64,000 bases of DNA from Caballeronia sordidicola (GCF_001544455.2 NZ_FCOC02000002.1:620001-684000); one strand, 5' to 3'. Numbered from the stretch's first letter, positions 9,675 through 19,964 are shown. Numbers and translations: made by a program. The notes: generated from the sequence alone by a model not told the origin.

Positions 9675-10466
9675 ATGTTTTCCGTCACGTATGCCCAGCT
9701 CAATGTCTGGCTGACGTCTTTTCTCTGGCCGTTCACGCGCATTCTGGCGTTGATCGCGACCGCGCCGCTGCTTAGCCATCTCGCGATACCGGTGCGCGTC
9801 AAGGTCGGGCTCGCGGCGTTCATCTCGTTGATCGTTGCGCCGACCATCGGCGCCGTGCCGCAAGTCACCGTGTTTTCCGCCGATGGCGTGCTGATCCTCA
9901 TCAACCAGTTCATGGTCGGCGCGGCGCTCGGCATGACCATGCAGATTGCCTTCGCCACGATAGATGCCGCCGGCGAATTCATCGGCCAGCAAATGGGCCT
10001 TGGTTTCGCGATGCTCTACGACCCGCGCCAGGGCGGCAACGCGGTGGTGATATCGCGGTATCTGAATACCATCGCGTTCCTTGCTTTTCTCGTCTTCGAT
10101 GGTCACTTGCAAATGATCAGCGCCCTCGTGCAGACGTTCCAGAGCGTGCCGGTGAGCGCCAACGTGCTCGGCGCAATGGTGCACGCGCGCGGATGGCAGA
10201 CGGTTGCGACCTACGGCGTGAGCGTGTTTTCGACGGGCCTGCTGTTGTCATTGCCGGTCGTGGCCGCGTTGTTGATCGCGAATCTTGCGCTCGGCATTCT
10301 GAACCGCGCCGCGCCGCAGATCGGGATTTTCCAGGTTGGTTTTCCGGTCACCATGCTCGTTGGGTTCTTGCTGATTCAGTTGATGATCCCTAACCTGATC
10401 CCGTTCTTTCAACGCATATTTGAAAACGGCATCGATCAGATGGGGCGGGTGGCGGCGGCGCTTTAG
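9675..10466 (+). CDS. fliR: Flagellar export gate protein FliR
   Basis: FliR is the single-copy subunit that closes the FliP ring in the export gate. The 263 residues have about six hydrophobic segments. Typical pieces are FTRILALIATAPLLSH near the N-terminus and GEFIGQQMGLGFAMLYDPRQGGNAVVI in the centre. It abuts fliQ with no gap and is the last gene of this operon. It converges on flgL. Confidence 0.97.
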   Translation: MFSVTYAQLNVWLTSFLWPFTRILALIATAPLLSHLAIPVRVKVGLAAFISLIVAPTIGAVPQVTVFSADGVLILINQFMVGAALGMTMQIAFATIDAAGEFIGQQMGLGFAMLYDPRQGGNAVVISRYLNTIAFLAFLVFDGHLQMISALVQTFQSVPVSANVLGAMVHARGWQTVATYGVSVFSTGLLLSLPVVAALLIANLALGILNRAAPQIGIFQVGFPVTMLVGFLLIQLMIPNLIPFFQRIFENGIDQMGRVAAAL

Positions 10467-10574
10467 CAGCATGATCCAGACTCGTTTCCTGACAAAACGA
10501 AGCTATTCACCGCAAATCTTGCGGAGAATAGCGGTCGTAATCACCGCATTCCTTGTCTGCATTCCTTACCTCAA

Positions 10575-10601
10575 TAAAAAAGGCCACCTGAACAGGTGGC
10601 C
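10575..10601 (-). terminator. Terminator of the flgK-flgL unit
   Basis: GGCCACCTG (10582-10590) pairs with CAGGTGGCC (10593-10601), a 9-bp arm with a very tight turn. Read on the - strand it is followed by six T (A-run at 10576-10581). It lies about 50 bp past the flgL stop, between the convergent fliR and flgL. Confidence 0.82.
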
Positions 10602-10649
10602 CAAACAACTTCCTACAACCCACATCATTCTCTGAATCCATCCGCTCGA

Positions 10650-11903
10650 TCAATTACCGATGTACTGAAACAGCGACATCTTCTGGATCTGGGCAAACGC
10701 CTGCTGCGCGCCTTGCAGCGCGTTCTGTGTCAACTCGTACTGGCTGATCGAACTGACCAGATTGATGCTGGTCAGGTCCTGCAGCGAACTCGCGGTTTGC
10801 GTCGATGTCGTCTGCATCGCCGTCTGCGTCGCCGTGACTTCCTGCTCGCGGCCGCCAACCGATGCTTGCGTCGTCAGCACGTTGTTGTACATGTTGTTGA
10901 TCTTCGTGCCGCCCGTGGTCAGCGCGTTCTGGAGCGTCGCCTGCGCGGCCGGATTGCTCGTGGTCGGCTGCTGCAACGCGCTGATCAGCGAGTCGAGCGT
11001 CGAGAAAATGTCGGTATCGGAGGGATTGCCGGTATTGGCCGGCGCGACCGTGAACGAATCGCCGTCACCCGGCGCTCCGTCAATCGCCACTTTCTCGCCG
11101 CCGCCCAGTTCAATGTCCTGCTGCGCCACGTACGGCGTCGCGGGCGTGATCGTGGCGCCGTTCTGGTCCTTGACCGTGTAGGTCGTGGTGGCCGTGGCGC
11201 CCGTACCGGTGGTCGCGAACGAAATGGTATAGGTCGATGCATTGCCCGGATTGCCACGGTCGCTGACGTTGACCGGGCCAATCGTGCCGGAACCCTTGTT
11301 GTTCGCCGCCGACGATGAAACCGGCAAGCTCTCGTTCGGCGACACGCTCTGGAACACCGTGGCGCCGTTATCGGCGACGTTGATCGAGCGGCCATCTGCG
11401 ATCTGCACCTGACGCTGCCCGTTGTCGCCCGCATAGGTCGCGCCCACGCCCGATGCGTTGTTCGTGAACGGCTGCGTGGTGCCTTTGAATCCCGAGAAAA
11501 TGTAGTTGCCGTTGGCGTCGGTGGAATTGCTGAGCGTCATCAGGTTGTCGCGGTAACCCTGCAACTGGGTCGCCATCGACGCGCGGTCGGTATCGTTGAA
11601 CGAAGCATTGCCCGCGCGGTTGACGAGTGTCTGGATGCTCTGCATCACATTGCCGATGCTCGTCAGCGTCGAATCTTCCTGCTGCAGCGAGGTCAGCGCG
11701 GCCGACTGGTTGGTGGCGTATTGCGACAGCGTGGCGGACTGAGTGCTCAACTGCACGGCTTGCGCTGCGCCAAGCGGATCGTCGGACGCGGTCTGGATTC
11801 GCTTGCCCGACGAAATCTGCGCGTACTGGGCCGCAAGCGAGGCCTGCTGGTCGCTCATTGTCTGGACGTTCAGCGTGAAGTACTGCGAGCTGGAAATACG
11901 CAT
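10650..11903 (-). CDS. flgL: Flagellar hook-filament junction protein FlgL
   Basis: FlgL (HAP3) joins hook and filament. The 417 residues have the flagellin-like N-terminal helix (MRISSSQYFTLNVQTMSDQQ) and a matching C-terminal helix (SISQYELTQNALQGAQQAFA). The middle is variable and Gly/Thr-rich. It follows flgK by 10 bp on the same strand and is probably co-transcribed from the sigma-28 promoter upstream of flgK. Confidence 0.95.
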   Translation of the reverse strand: MRISSSQYFTLNVQTMSDQQASLAAQYAQISSGKRIQTASDDPLGAAQAVQLSTQSATLSQYATNQSAALTSLQQEDSTLTSIGNVMQSIQTLVNRAGNASFNDTDRASMATQLQGYRDNLMTLSNSTDANGNYIFSGFKGTTQPFTNNASGVGATYAGDNGQRQVQIADGRSINVADNGATVFQSVSPNESLPVSSSAANNKGSGTIGPVNVSDRGNPGNASTYTISFATTGTGATATTTYTVKDQNGATITPATPYVAQQDIELGGGEKVAIDGAPGDGDSFTVAPANTGNPSDTDIFSTLDSLISALQQPTTSNPAAQATLQNALTTGGTKINNMYNNVLTTQASVGGREQEVTATQTAMQTTSTQTASSLQDLTSINLVSSISQYELTQNALQGAQQAFAQIQKMSLFQYIGN

Positions 11904-11913
11904 CGTGAAAACC

Positions 11914-13872
11914 TCAGTTGAAGATGCCGAGCAGCGTCTGGAACAGCGAAGAAGCCGTCTGGATGACCTTGCTGTTCGCCTGGTAAAGCTGCTGGTACTG
12001 GATCAGGTTGGCGGCTTCCTCGTTCAGGTTGACGCCGGAAACTGCCTGCTGCGCCGACGTCGCCTGGTTGAGCACAGCCGTGGCCGACGTGCTCGATGCC
12101 TTCAGTGCGTTCGTCTGGTTGCCGATCTGGTTGACGAAGTTCGCGTAGGAACTGGTCAGGGTGTCGGTGCCGCCGTTCATCGACTTGGCGGTGCCGAGGT
12201 TGGCCATGGCGAGTGCGTTGCTGCCATCGCTCGTGCCGCCTTTGTTGATGGCGATCGTGAAGCTGTCTCCCGTCGAGGGCGTACCGCTGATGGTCGCGCT
12301 CACGCCGGTGCCGTTGGAAATGGTGAGGCCCTTGTTTGAATCGTACGCGAACGGCGTGCCGGCCGGGACCACGGTGTTGTCCGGCAGCGTGACCGGCTGG
12401 TCCGCAGTCATCGTACCGGTGGTGGCGTCGTACTTCAGGTTGATGTCTTTCGGCATCGAGTACCCCGCCGTCACGGTCGCCGCGGAGATCTTGCCCACGC
12501 CGGTGTTCCCCGTTGCCGCCGATGCCACCGCTGGCGAAGCCGCTGCGATCGCCGATGGATTCGTGCTGGAAAGCGAAAAATTATCGAGCGAACCGCGCGT
12601 GGGCAGGATCGTGAACGAATCGCCTTTCGACATCGAACCGCTTGCAATCGATATGTTCATGCCCCCGATGGTGCCGCTCACCGCGCCGGTGGACGAAGCG
12701 GTCAACTGGCCGACCACCGCGCCCGACGAGCGGTCGGTGAGCGTGTAGTTCGTGCCGTCGAAACCGAGCGAATAGTCGCCGGTGGGCGGCTGCGTGCCAT
12801 CGGCAATGGACACGTTCAGCGTTGCATTGCCGCTGTTGCGGGCGTTCGCGTAGACGGTCGGGCTGCCGGTCGAGAACAGCGCGCCGCCGGGGTTGCCGTT
12901 CAGGTCGATGCCCAGTTCGTTCTGGTTGTTGAGCTGGGTTGCAAAGCTGGTGGCGATTGCGCCGAGCTTGGCTTGCGCGGGATCGAGCGACTGGCTGCGA
13001 AAGTCGAGCAGGCCGCCAATCGTGCCGCCGCCGCTGAACATGGAATCCGGCAGGTACTGGGTTTGTTTCGCCGTTTGCGTGGAGCCGTCGGGCGACGCGT
13101 ACGCAATCGACAATTCGCTTGGATCCGATGGCGAGGGCGCCGTGGTCAACGCATACGAACTGCTGCCGGCAACGAGTGGCTGGCCGTTGCCGAACGACAC
13201 GTTGTAGCCGCCGTTGCTGGTGGTGACCTGCACGCTCACCAACTGGCTCAGGTTCGACACCGCGAGATCGCGCTGGTCGAGCAACTGGTTGGGCGGTTGA
13301 CCGGCCGAGCTTGCGCTTGCGATCTGCACGTTGAGATCGGCGATCTGCTTGGCGTAGCTGTTGACCTGCGACACCGCGCTCGAAAGCGACTGGTTGACGC
13401 CGTCGCGCAACTGGTTGTACGTGGTGGCGGCGGCGTTCATCTGATCGGAAAGCGTTTGCGCGCTGCTCATCAGCGTTTGCCGCGTGGCCGTGGTTCCCGG
13501 GCTGTTCGCGATCGATTGCAGGCCGGTGAAATAACTGGTGATGCCGGCGCCGATACCCGTCGTCGGATCGCCGACGAGGTTGTTCAACTGCGAGAGCATC
13601 GAGTAATACGTGTTCAACGAGCTGCTGTTCGACTGCGAACTGTTGAGCTGCTTCGTGAGGAAATCGCTGTAGGAGCGCGCGACCGTCGCGGTTGTCACGC
13701 CTTGCCCGGCGAAACCGGAGGTCGTGTATTGCCCGGACGATTCCTGGTACACGGGGCTTTCGAGCGTATAGCCGGGCGTTGCGGCATTGCTGATGTTCTG
13801 GCCGGTCGTCGTCAGTCCCCACTGGGCTGCATTGAGACCGCTCACGCCAATATCGAATAGGTTGCTGGACAT
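11914..13872 (-). CDS. flgK: Flagellar hook-associated protein FlgK
   Basis: FlgK (HAP1) is the first junction protein on the hook. The 652 residues begin MSSNLFDIGVSGLNAAQWGL. The rod/hook family motif GQNISNAATPGYTLE follows about 15 residues later, and the C-terminal helix GVNLNEEAANLIQYQQLYQA is typical. The open frame runs 63 codons further upstream, but that part lacks family sequence and covers the sigma-28 promoter, so the ATG at 13872 is chosen. Confidence 0.95.
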   Translation of the reverse strand: MSSNLFDIGVSGLNAAQWGLTTTGQNISNAATPGYTLESPVYQESSGQYTTSGFAGQGVTTATVARSYSDFLTKQLNSSQSNSSSLNTYYSMLSQLNNLVGDPTTGIGAGITSYFTGLQSIANSPGTTATRQTLMSSAQTLSDQMNAAATTYNQLRDGVNQSLSSAVSQVNSYAKQIADLNVQIASASSAGQPPNQLLDQRDLAVSNLSQLVSVQVTTSNGGYNVSFGNGQPLVAGSSSYALTTAPSPSDPSELSIAYASPDGSTQTAKQTQYLPDSMFSGGGTIGGLLDFRSQSLDPAQAKLGAIATSFATQLNNQNELGIDLNGNPGGALFSTGSPTVYANARNSGNATLNVSIADGTQPPTGDYSLGFDGTNYTLTDRSSGAVVGQLTASSTGAVSGTIGGMNISIASGSMSKGDSFTILPTRGSLDNFSLSSTNPSAIAAASPAVASAATGNTGVGKISAATVTAGYSMPKDINLKYDATTGTMTADQPVTLPDNTVVPAGTPFAYDSNKGLTISNGTGVSATISGTPSTGDSFTIAINKGGTSDGSNALAMANLGTAKSMNGGTDTLTSSYANFVNQIGNQTNALKASSTSATAVLNQATSAQQAVSGVNLNEEAANLIQYQQLYQANSKVIQTASSLFQTLLGIFN

Positions 13873-13927
13873 GCAAGGATCCTGGTAAAGGCATGACGCC
13901 CGGCCCGCCAAATGGCGACACTGATGT

Positions 13928-13954
13928 ATATCGGCCGATATGGAAAAAAGTTGA
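13928..13954 (-). promoter_or_regulatory. Sigma-28 (FliA) promoter of flgK-flgL
   Basis: On the - strand the sequence reads TCAACTTT, 11 nt, then GCCGATAT. The E. coli FliA consensus is TAAAGTTT-N11-GCCGATAA, so spacing is exact and the -10 element is 7/8. It lies 56 bp before the flgK ATG. The rest of the 340-bp gap between flgK and the PilZ gene holds only the terminator at 14150-14177. Confidence 0.8.
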
Positions 13955-14149
13955 GTGGCCGCGCGGCATTTCCGTCCATCCGCCGATGCACGACGCACAG
14001 AAAACATGCCGCACGCGAACTGCGCCTTGTCCGGATTATTCATCAGCGGGGCACGAGGCAATTCGTGAAGCAGCGGGGAAATTGGGGGCTAATTCGCCAG
14101 ATGGAGCAAGGGACGTGAAGGCGTCATGCGCCGTTGAACGCATGAGACG

Positions 14150-14177
14150 AAAAAAAGCCCACGATCAAAACGCGGGC
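14150..14177 (-). terminator. Terminator of the PilZ/YcgR gene
   Basis: On the - strand GCCCGCG and CGTGGGC form a 7-bp stem (one G-T pair) with a 7-nt loop, followed by seven T. It starts 36 bp after the stop of the PilZ-domain gene, separating it from flgK. Confidence 0.75.
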
Positions 14178-14212
14178 GTCATTCCAAAAGCATCCGGAAA
14201 ACTCGAAACCGC

Positions 14213-14968
14213 TTAGCGCGCAAGCGACCGGCGCTTCATTTCCAGTTGGGTAATCAGGCGCTGCAAGGTGTTCTCAGCCGACCCGGGCAGGCTCATGAAC
14301 TTGAAGCCAAGCGTATAGCGCCGGTCGCCCTTGGCATTCACCACTTGCCGGTTCGACATCAGTTGAACGTCGAGCACGACCTTGCCGGGATTGCTGAAAT
14401 GCAGTTCGACGTCTTTCAGGATCACGCCGATTTCCAGCGCCGCCACGCGTTCGTCCATGGTCCGAAGCGCGACACCGCCAAGCGACAGGTCGTTGACTTC
14501 GAAGCGAAAGCGCTCGCCGCTCGGCAATGTGCCGCTGCAGATATACGGATCGAGCACGGGCGCTTCCACGCGGAAATATTCGCGCCGCTGCATGTAGAAC
14601 AGAACCGGGGGAAAGTCGGCTTCGAACGCCGGATGTCCTTCGAAAACGATTTCACGCGGCGAACCTGTCGCAAACTCCACGCGAACGCCATCCGGGCTCG
14701 CGCTGAACATCAGGTTCTCGGTCGCGAGAACGGCCAGGTTCTGCTCGGCAACCGCGCCCCAGTCGAAAACGAACGTCCGGGCAAGAGGATTCACGTCGAG
14801 CAGGCGCGTCACGATCTGGCCCTTACCGTGATCGACGGTCAGGAAATCGCCTCGATTGACGAGATTGCGCAGAGAAACACCAATTTCCAGCGGATTGCGC
14901 CTGCCGAAATCGGGATGGTCGGACTCGTCGTCAGCGATGTCGGAACCGTTCGACTCATTCATGTTCAT
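14213..14968 (-). CDS. ycgR: Flagellar brake protein YcgR (PilZ domain, c-di-GMP receptor)
   Basis: This is likely a c-di-GMP-responsive brake that slows the motor. About residues 25-120 are the YcgR N-terminal domain. The PilZ domain follows, with the c-di-GMP-binding RxxxR motif (QRREYFRVEAP) and the D/NxSxxG motif (NDLSLGGVALR). The length of about 251 residues is normal. A sigma-28-type promoter upstream fits control together with late flagellar genes. I chose the ATG at 14968. A GTG at 14998 with GAGG nearby is an alternative start. Confidence 0.9.
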   Translation of the reverse strand: MNMNESNGSDIADDESDHPDFGRRNPLEIGVSLRNLVNRGDFLTVDHGKGQIVTRLLDVNPLARTFVFDWGAVAEQNLAVLATENLMFSASPDGVRVEFATGSPREIVFEGHPAFEADFPPVLFYMQRREYFRVEAPVLDPYICSGTLPSGERFRFEVNDLSLGGVALRTMDERVAALEIGVILKDVELHFSNPGKVVLDVQLMSNRQVVNAKGDRRYTLGFKFMSLPGSAENTLQRLITQLEMKRRSLAR

Positions 14969-15062
14969 GGGCTTGCCGTGTTCGTTTGCTCGCGCCACCT
15001 CGACTGCCGAGGCTTATGCGCGTCCAGCCGGACCCTATGGATCCGGCACTTCGATGTTCCAT

Positions 15063-15089
15063 TTAGCGGCAACAGGGCCGGATTATTTA
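15063..15089 (-). promoter_or_regulatory. Sigma-28-type promoter of the PilZ/YcgR gene
   Basis: On the - strand TAAATAAT, 11 nt, GCCGCTAA. Spacing equals the FliA consensus; the -35 keeps the TAAA core and the -10 is 7/8. It is about 95 bp before the ATG at 14968. Apart from this, the 427-bp gap between ycgR and flgJ shows nothing I can assign. Confidence 0.6.
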
Positions 15090-15395
15090 GGGTTGACCGC
15101 GAAAAATTACCCAAAAACCCGCTTGAGACCCGCCTAAGCCCGCTTGGAGCCGATTAACCCCGATTCCGCAAACGAAGACATTCAAAGCGCACGAAAAGAA
15201 ACAAACCCGCTCTCAGCCCCATTTCTATGCGGCTCGGCCGGCGACCGGTCCCGCGCGACTCTGAATGCGGGAACCGGGCGCCGGCCGGCTTCGTCTTCTA
15301 TTGCGACTTTGGCCCCGTCGCTTATGACACATTACTCGTATTACTTTTCGCTCACCCGACAAATTGCAGCAAAACGCGCGCCAGTGCACGCTTCG

Positions 15396-16409
15396 TCACG
15401 CAATGTGACGCATGATCGAAATCAGTTTCTTCGCGTATTGCGGGTCCGTGGCGTAGCCGGCCTTCTGCATGCCGTGAGCGAAACCGACGGCGTCGCGCGA
15501 CGCCTCGACCACCGGCGCGTAGCGCGGATTGCTCTTGAGCACGCTGGCGTAGTCGGTGAGGGCGTCTTCGTACGAGTCGTACGACCGGAACTTCTCCACG
15601 ACTTTCTGCGGCTTGCCGTTCACGTATTCCGTGGTCACGGCGTTGGTGGTCTTGCCCGTCCAGTCGCTTGTCGCCTTGATGCCGAAGACGTTGTGGCTGG
15701 TGCTGCCGTTGGCGTTCTTGATCTCGCGCTTGCCCCAGCCCGACTCCAGCGCCGCCTGTCCAATGATGAAACGCGCGGGAATGCCCGTCGCGGCGGCAGC
15801 GGTCTGAGCAGGCGCGGACAACCGGTCCACGAACCCCGCCACCTTGTCCGATCCCACGCCGTGTGCCGGCGGTTCCAGCGCGCTGTTGGCGCTGTAGCCC
15901 TTGCCCTGCAGCGCGTCCTTCGACCCGCCCGATGCCGCCGTGTTCGCGTAAGCCTTCGCCATGGCGTTCATCGCGGCAATGTTACCGGCGTTCGCGCTGC
16001 TGTCGCCCCCCGCTTCAGCGCCATTCAGGCCGGCTTGCGTGCCCGCGCCCGCGTTGCGCATCAGTTGCTTGAGCATCATGTCGGCCACGCCAATGCCCTT
16101 CGAACCCATGTTCTGCGCCATCTGCTGGTCGAGCATGGAGGTGAAGGTGGCGGTGTCGTGGGAATCGAACGGGCTGTCCGAGGGCGTGGCGTCGCGCATG
16201 CTCTTGAGCATCATCTGCGTGAAGACGGCGTCGAACTGCTTGGCCGCCGCCTTCAAACCTGCCTGCGGCGCGGCGTTGGCCTGGGCGCGCATGGCGTCGA
16301 AACCTTGCACGTCGAGCGCAAACCGGTTCGATAAAGAATTCAGGCCGCCGCTCGTGTCCGAGCCGTTCAATGATGCCAGCGTGCTGTTTGCCGTCCCGTT
16401 CGCGTTCAT
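15396..16409 (-). CDS. flgJ: Flagellar rod-cap/peptidoglycan hydrolase FlgJ
   Basis: FlgJ caps the growing rod and cuts a hole in the peptidoglycan. The 337 residues hold an N-terminal rod-binding domain (AAKQFDAVFTQMMLKSMRDA) and a C-terminal beta-N-acetylglucosaminidase domain. The catalytic glutamate sits in IIGQAALESGWGKREI, with the later YDSYEDALTDYASVL motif. It is therefore the bifunctional two-domain form. It follows flgI by 13 bp on the - strand. Confidence 0.96.
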   Translation of the reverse strand: MNANGTANSTLASLNGSDTSGGLNSLSNRFALDVQGFDAMRAQANAAPQAGLKAAAKQFDAVFTQMMLKSMRDATPSDSPFDSHDTATFTSMLDQQMAQNMGSKGIGVADMMLKQLMRNAGAGTQAGLNGAEAGGDSSANAGNIAAMNAMAKAYANTAASGGSKDALQGKGYSANSALEPPAHGVGSDKVAGFVDRLSAPAQTAAAATGIPARFIIGQAALESGWGKREIKNANGSTSHNVFGIKATSDWTGKTTNAVTTEYVNGKPQKVVEKFRSYDSYEDALTDYASVLKSNPRYAPVVEASRDAVGFAHGMQKAGYATDPQYAKKLISIMRHIA

Positions 16410-16422
16410 GTGCGCTTAGTCC

Positions 16423-17547
16423 TTATATGATTTCCAGGTCGGCGCGCAAGGCGCCTGCTGCTTTCATCGACTGGAGGATCGAGATCAGATCAGCCGGCGT
16501 CGCGCCCAGTGCGTTCAACGCTTTCACCACGTCGGCAAGCGTCGCGCTCGCCGCAACCGTCTTGAGCGCGCCCGTGTCCTGCTTCAACTGGATATTCGAT
16601 TGCCGCGCCGCGACGGTCTGGCCGTTCGAGAACGGTCCCGGCTGGCTGACCGCTGTTTGCGTATTGATCACCACGGAAAGATTGCCGTGCGCGACGGCGC
16701 AGTTCTGCAGCGTGACCATCTGGTTCATCACGATTGAACCCGTGCGCGCGTTCAGGATCACCTTGGCGGCGGCTTGCGACGGACGGACATCGATATTCTC
16801 GAGCTGCGCCATGAACGACACCTGGCTCGTCGGATCGGTCGGCGCGCGAAGCTGGATGGTGCGGCCGTCGAGCGCCACAGCCGTGCCCATGCCGAACTGG
16901 TTGTTCACGGCCGCCACGATCTTTTGCGCGTTATCGAAATCCATGTCGCGCAATTCCATCTGCATGGTGCCGCCGGGCTGCGTGAAGGCGCTCGGCACCG
17001 CGCGCTCGACCAGCGCGCCGCCCGAGATCCGCCCCGCGCCAAGCGAGTTGACCTGGACCTTGCTGCCGTTCGCGCTCGCCCCGGCGCCACCGATCACCAC
17101 GTTGCCCTGCGCCATGGCGTAGACCTGGCCGTCCGCGCCCTTGAGCGGCGCCATCAGCAGCGTGCCGCCGCGCAGGCTCTTCGCATTGCCTAGCGACGAA
17201 ACCGTGACATCGATTGCCTCGCCCGGCCGCGCGAACGGCGGGAGAACCGCCGTGACCATCACGGCCGCGACGTTCTTCAACTGCATGTTCTGCGTGGTCG
17301 CGGCGTTCAGCGTGATGCCGAGATTGCCCAGCATGTTGGTCAGGCTTTGCGTGGTGAACGGCGTCTGCGATGTCTGGTCGCCGGTGCCATCGAGGCCCAC
17401 GACAAGGCCATAACCGATCAACTGGTTGTCGCGCACGCCCTGGAACGAAACCAGGTCTTTCAGGCGTTCGGCTTGCGCCGCTTGCGGCAGCACGGCGGCC
17501 AAAGCCAGAGCGAGCGCGCCAAGACAAAAACGGAGAGCGAGTTTCAT
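16423..17547 (-). CDS. flgI: Flagellar P-ring protein FlgI
   Basis: FlgI forms the periplasmic P-ring bushing around the rod. The 374 residues begin with a signal peptide ([15 protein letters not shown]) followed by the highly conserved [20 protein letters not shown] and [18 protein letters not shown]. The C-terminus ends [18 protein letters not shown], which is standard. It is two bases from flgH. Confidence 0.97.
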   Translation of the reverse strand: MKLALRFCLGALALALAAVLPQAAQAERLKDLVSFQGVRDNQLIGYGLVVGLDGTGDQTSQTPFTTQSLTNMLGNLGITLNAATTQNMQLKNVAAVMVTAVLPPFARPGEAIDVTVSSLGNAKSLRGGTLLMAPLKGADGQVYAMAQGNVVIGGAGASANGSKVQVNSLGAGRISGGALVERAVPSAFTQPGGTMQMELRDMDFDNAQKIVAAVNNQFGMGTAVALDGRTIQLRAPTDPTSQVSFMAQLENIDVRPSQAAAKVILNARTGSIVMNQMVTLQNCAVAHGNLSVVINTQTAVSQPGPFSNGQTVAARQSNIQLKQDTGALKTVAASATLADVVKALNALGATPADLISILQSMKAAGALRADLEII

Positions 17548-17549
17548 GA

Positions 17550-18248
17550 TCAGAAGGGCGCCACGTTGAGGAAGAAGCGCTGCAGCCAGCCCATGTTCTG
17601 CGCTTCATCGATATAACCCTTCGCCGAATACTCGATCTTCGCGTCGGCGACTTGCGTCGAAAAGACGGTGTTGGCGGCGGAGATGGTCGTGGGATTGACC
17701 ACGCCGGAGAAGCGCACGAACTCGTTGCCCTGGTTGATGAGCATCTGCTTTTCACCGCTCACGACCAGGTTGCCGTTCGGCAGCACGCCGGTGACGGTCA
17801 CGGTCAGCGTGCCGTTGAAGGTGTTGGCCGCGCTCGCGCCGCCCGAGCCGTTGAATTTCTGCGAACCGCTCGCCGACAGATTGGTGTTGTTGAAAAGACC
17901 GCCAAAAATTCCCGGCGTGGTCGGGACAGCGAAGGCTGCCGCGCTGCCGCGCGCTGCATTCGCTGCCGATGACTTCGTCGCGTTGACGTTTTCCGCGATC
18001 ACGATTGTCACGATGTCGCCCGTATTGCGCGGCCGCTGGTCTTCGAACAACGGCCGTCCCGCGTAACCCGCGTTGTAGATCGCGCCCGGCGATCGCGCGG
18101 TCGTGGACGGCAGGGGCGGACGGGCAGTCATCGGCTGCTGGATGATCGGTTCTTTCGGCACGAGGCCGCATGCGCCGAGCGTAGCGGCGAGAACACCCGC
18201 CAGCACGACAGCCATAAGGCGGCGAAACGAGAAAGAAATGAGCGGCAT
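17550..18248 (-). CDS. flgH: Flagellar L-ring lipoprotein FlgH
   Basis: FlgH forms the outer-membrane L-ring. The protein of 232 residues starts [14 protein letters not shown] and has a type II signal peptide with a lipobox at LGAC. Conserved parts include the stretch from [20 protein letters not shown] and [18 protein letters not shown]. The frame is open 17 codons further upstream, but that segment is not signal-like, so the ATG at 18248 was used. Confidence 0.96.
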   Translation of the reverse strand: MPLISFSFRRLMAVVLAGVLAATLGACGLVPKEPIIQQPMTARPPLPSTTARSPGAIYNAGYAGRPLFEDQRPRNTGDIVTIVIAENVNATKSSAANAARGSAAAFAVPTTPGIFGGLFNNTNLSASGSQKFNGSGGASAANTFNGTLTVTVTGVLPNGNLVVSGEKQMLINQGNEFVRFSGVVNPTTISAANTVFSTQVADAKIEYSAKGYIDEAQNMGWLQRFFLNVAPF

Positions 18249-18298
18249 CGTGATGATCCTTCGGAAATACGCAGCGGGCGTCGAGCCGGCTGAACCCA

Positions 18299-19087
18299 TT
18301 AAACCTGCATCTGGCTAAGCGTCTGCAACATCTGGTCGGACGTGGTCACGGCCTTGCTGTTGATTTCGTACGCGCGCTGCGTCTGGATCATGTTCACCAG
18401 TTCCTGCACCACGTTTACATTCGATGCTTCCACGTAACCCTGCTGCAACGTGCCGCCGCCGTTCAATCCCGGCGTCGTGACGTTCGGCACGCCGGAACCG
18501 TTGGTTTCAGCGAACAGGTTTTCGCCTTTTGCATCGAGTCCAGCCGGGTTCGCGAAGGTCGCGATCTGCATTTGCCCGATCGTGGTATTCGCCGTGCTGC
18601 CCGGTTGCGTGACCGTGACCGTGCCGTCCGAGCCAATGGTCAGGCTCGTGTAGTTCGCCGGCAGCGTGATTGCCGGCGTGACCGGATATCCGCTCGATGT
18701 CACCAGTTGTCCTGTCGGGCTCGCCTGGAACGAGCCATCGCGCGTGTAGGCGGTCGTGCCGTCGGGCATGGTCACCTGGAAAAAGCCGTTGCCGTTGATG
18801 GCCACGTCTTTCGAGTTGCCGGTCTGCGACAGGTTGCCCTGCGTGTAGAGGCGCTCCGTTGCGACCTGCTGCACGCCCGTACCCAACTGGCTGCCCGATG
18901 CAAGTTCGGTCGTCTGCGTGGAGTTCGCGCCCGGCTGGCGGACGGTCTGGTACAGCAAGTCCTCGAACACCGCGCGCGAACCCTTGAAGCCGTTCGTGCT
19001 GACGTTGGCGAGGTTGTTCGAGATAACGTCCATCTGCGACTGCTGCGCATTCATGCCGGTTGCGGCGATGTAAAGAGAGCGGTTCAT
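18299..19087 (-). CDS. flgG: Flagellar distal rod protein FlgG
   Basis: FlgG builds the distal rod. The 262 residues start with the family signature [20 protein letters not shown] and [20 protein letters not shown]. They end with the matching C-terminal helix ([20 protein letters not shown]). The length is normal and no defects were seen. It lies between flgF and flgH. Confidence 0.98.
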   Translation of the reverse strand: MNRSLYIAATGMNAQQSQMDVISNNLANVSTNGFKGSRAVFEDLLYQTVRQPGANSTQTTELASGSQLGTGVQQVATERLYTQGNLSQTGNSKDVAINGNGFFQVTMPDGTTAYTRDGSFQASPTGQLVTSSGYPVTPAITLPANYTSLTIGSDGTVTVTQPGSTANTTIGQMQIATFANPAGLDAKGENLFAETNGSGVPNVTTPGLNGGGTLQQGYVEASNVNVVQELVNMIQTQRAYEINSKAVTTSDQMLQTLSQMQV

Positions 19088-19160
19088 GTTTTATTGGCCT
19101 TTGGGCTAAACAAGCTAAGCACTATGAAAAGCGGGTTAAGCGAGATACGCGGGCGGCGGC

Positions 19161-19916
19161 TTAGCTGAAATCGAGCAGCTTGTTGGCCGACTGGTCCATC
19201 TGGTTCGCGGAATCGAGCATCTTGGTTTGCATCTGGAACTGGCGGGCGTTGGTGATCATGTCCACCATCGCGGAAACCGCATTCACGTTGCTGCCCTCAA
19301 GCGATGCCGGCGCGACCGTTACTGCCGGATCGGCGTCGGCCGGCTGGCCATCCGCGGTGCGAAAGAGTCCGTCGTCACCGCGCGCGAGGGTTGCCGGGTC
19401 CGGATTGACGAGCTTCAACTGATCGACAGCGGCAATTGCCGTCGCCCGGTCGCCCGGACCGATGGCGTTCACCGTGCCATCCTTGCCGATGGTGATTTCC
19501 GCGCCCGGGGGCACTGAAATCGGACCGCCCGTGCCGATCACCGGCAAGTTGTTCGCCGTCACGATCTGCCCGTTCGCGTCCACATGCAGGTTGCCGGCGC
19601 GGGTGTACGCTTCCGTGCCGTCGGCGGCCTGGACCGAAAGCCAGCCCGGACCCTGGATGGCGACATCGAGCGGATTGCCGGTCTGCTGGATCGGACCCGG
19701 CGTGTAGTCGGCCGTCGGCGTGGAGGCCAGCACGAAAGTGCGCGAGCCCGGATCGCCGTTCGCGTTGCCTTCGAAGTTCATCGGCACCTGGCGGAACGCG
19801 GAGAGCTGCGCCTTGAAGCCAGTCGTCGATGCGTTGGCGAGGTTGTTCGCCACCGTGCTCTGCTGTTCGAGCGACTGGGTGGCGCCGGTCATCGCGGTGT
19901 AGATCAGACGATCCAT
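19161..19916 (-). CDS. flgF: Flagellar proximal rod protein FlgF
   Basis: FlgF is one of the four proximal rod subunits. The 251 residues start MDRLIYTAMTGATQSLEQQS and contain ANNLANASTTGFKAQLSAFR, the rod-family motif. The C-terminus VSAMVDMITNARQFQMQTKM is typical. It lies 73 bp upstream of flgG on the same strand. Confidence 0.97.
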   Translation of the reverse strand: MDRLIYTAMTGATQSLEQQSTVANNLANASTTGFKAQLSAFRQVPMNFEGNANGDPGSRTFVLASTPTADYTPGPIQQTGNPLDVAIQGPGWLSVQAADGTEAYTRAGNLHVDANGQIVTANNLPVIGTGGPISVPPGAEITIGKDGTVNAIGPGDRATAIAAVDQLKLVNPDPATLARGDDGLFRTADGQPADADPAVTVAPASLEGSNVNAVSAMVDMITNARQFQMQTKMLDSANQMDQSANKLLDFS

Positions 19917-19964
19917 GCTGGCTCTCTCTCGCTTATATGTTGCTTATGTTGCTCAAGGCCGCGC

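Noticed and set aside
10596..11318. Long + strand frames antisense to flgL (and many similar ones across the flagellar genes)
   Set aside because: High-GC sequence gives long open antisense frames. Arg/Ala/His-rich composition and lack of start signals mark them as shadows.
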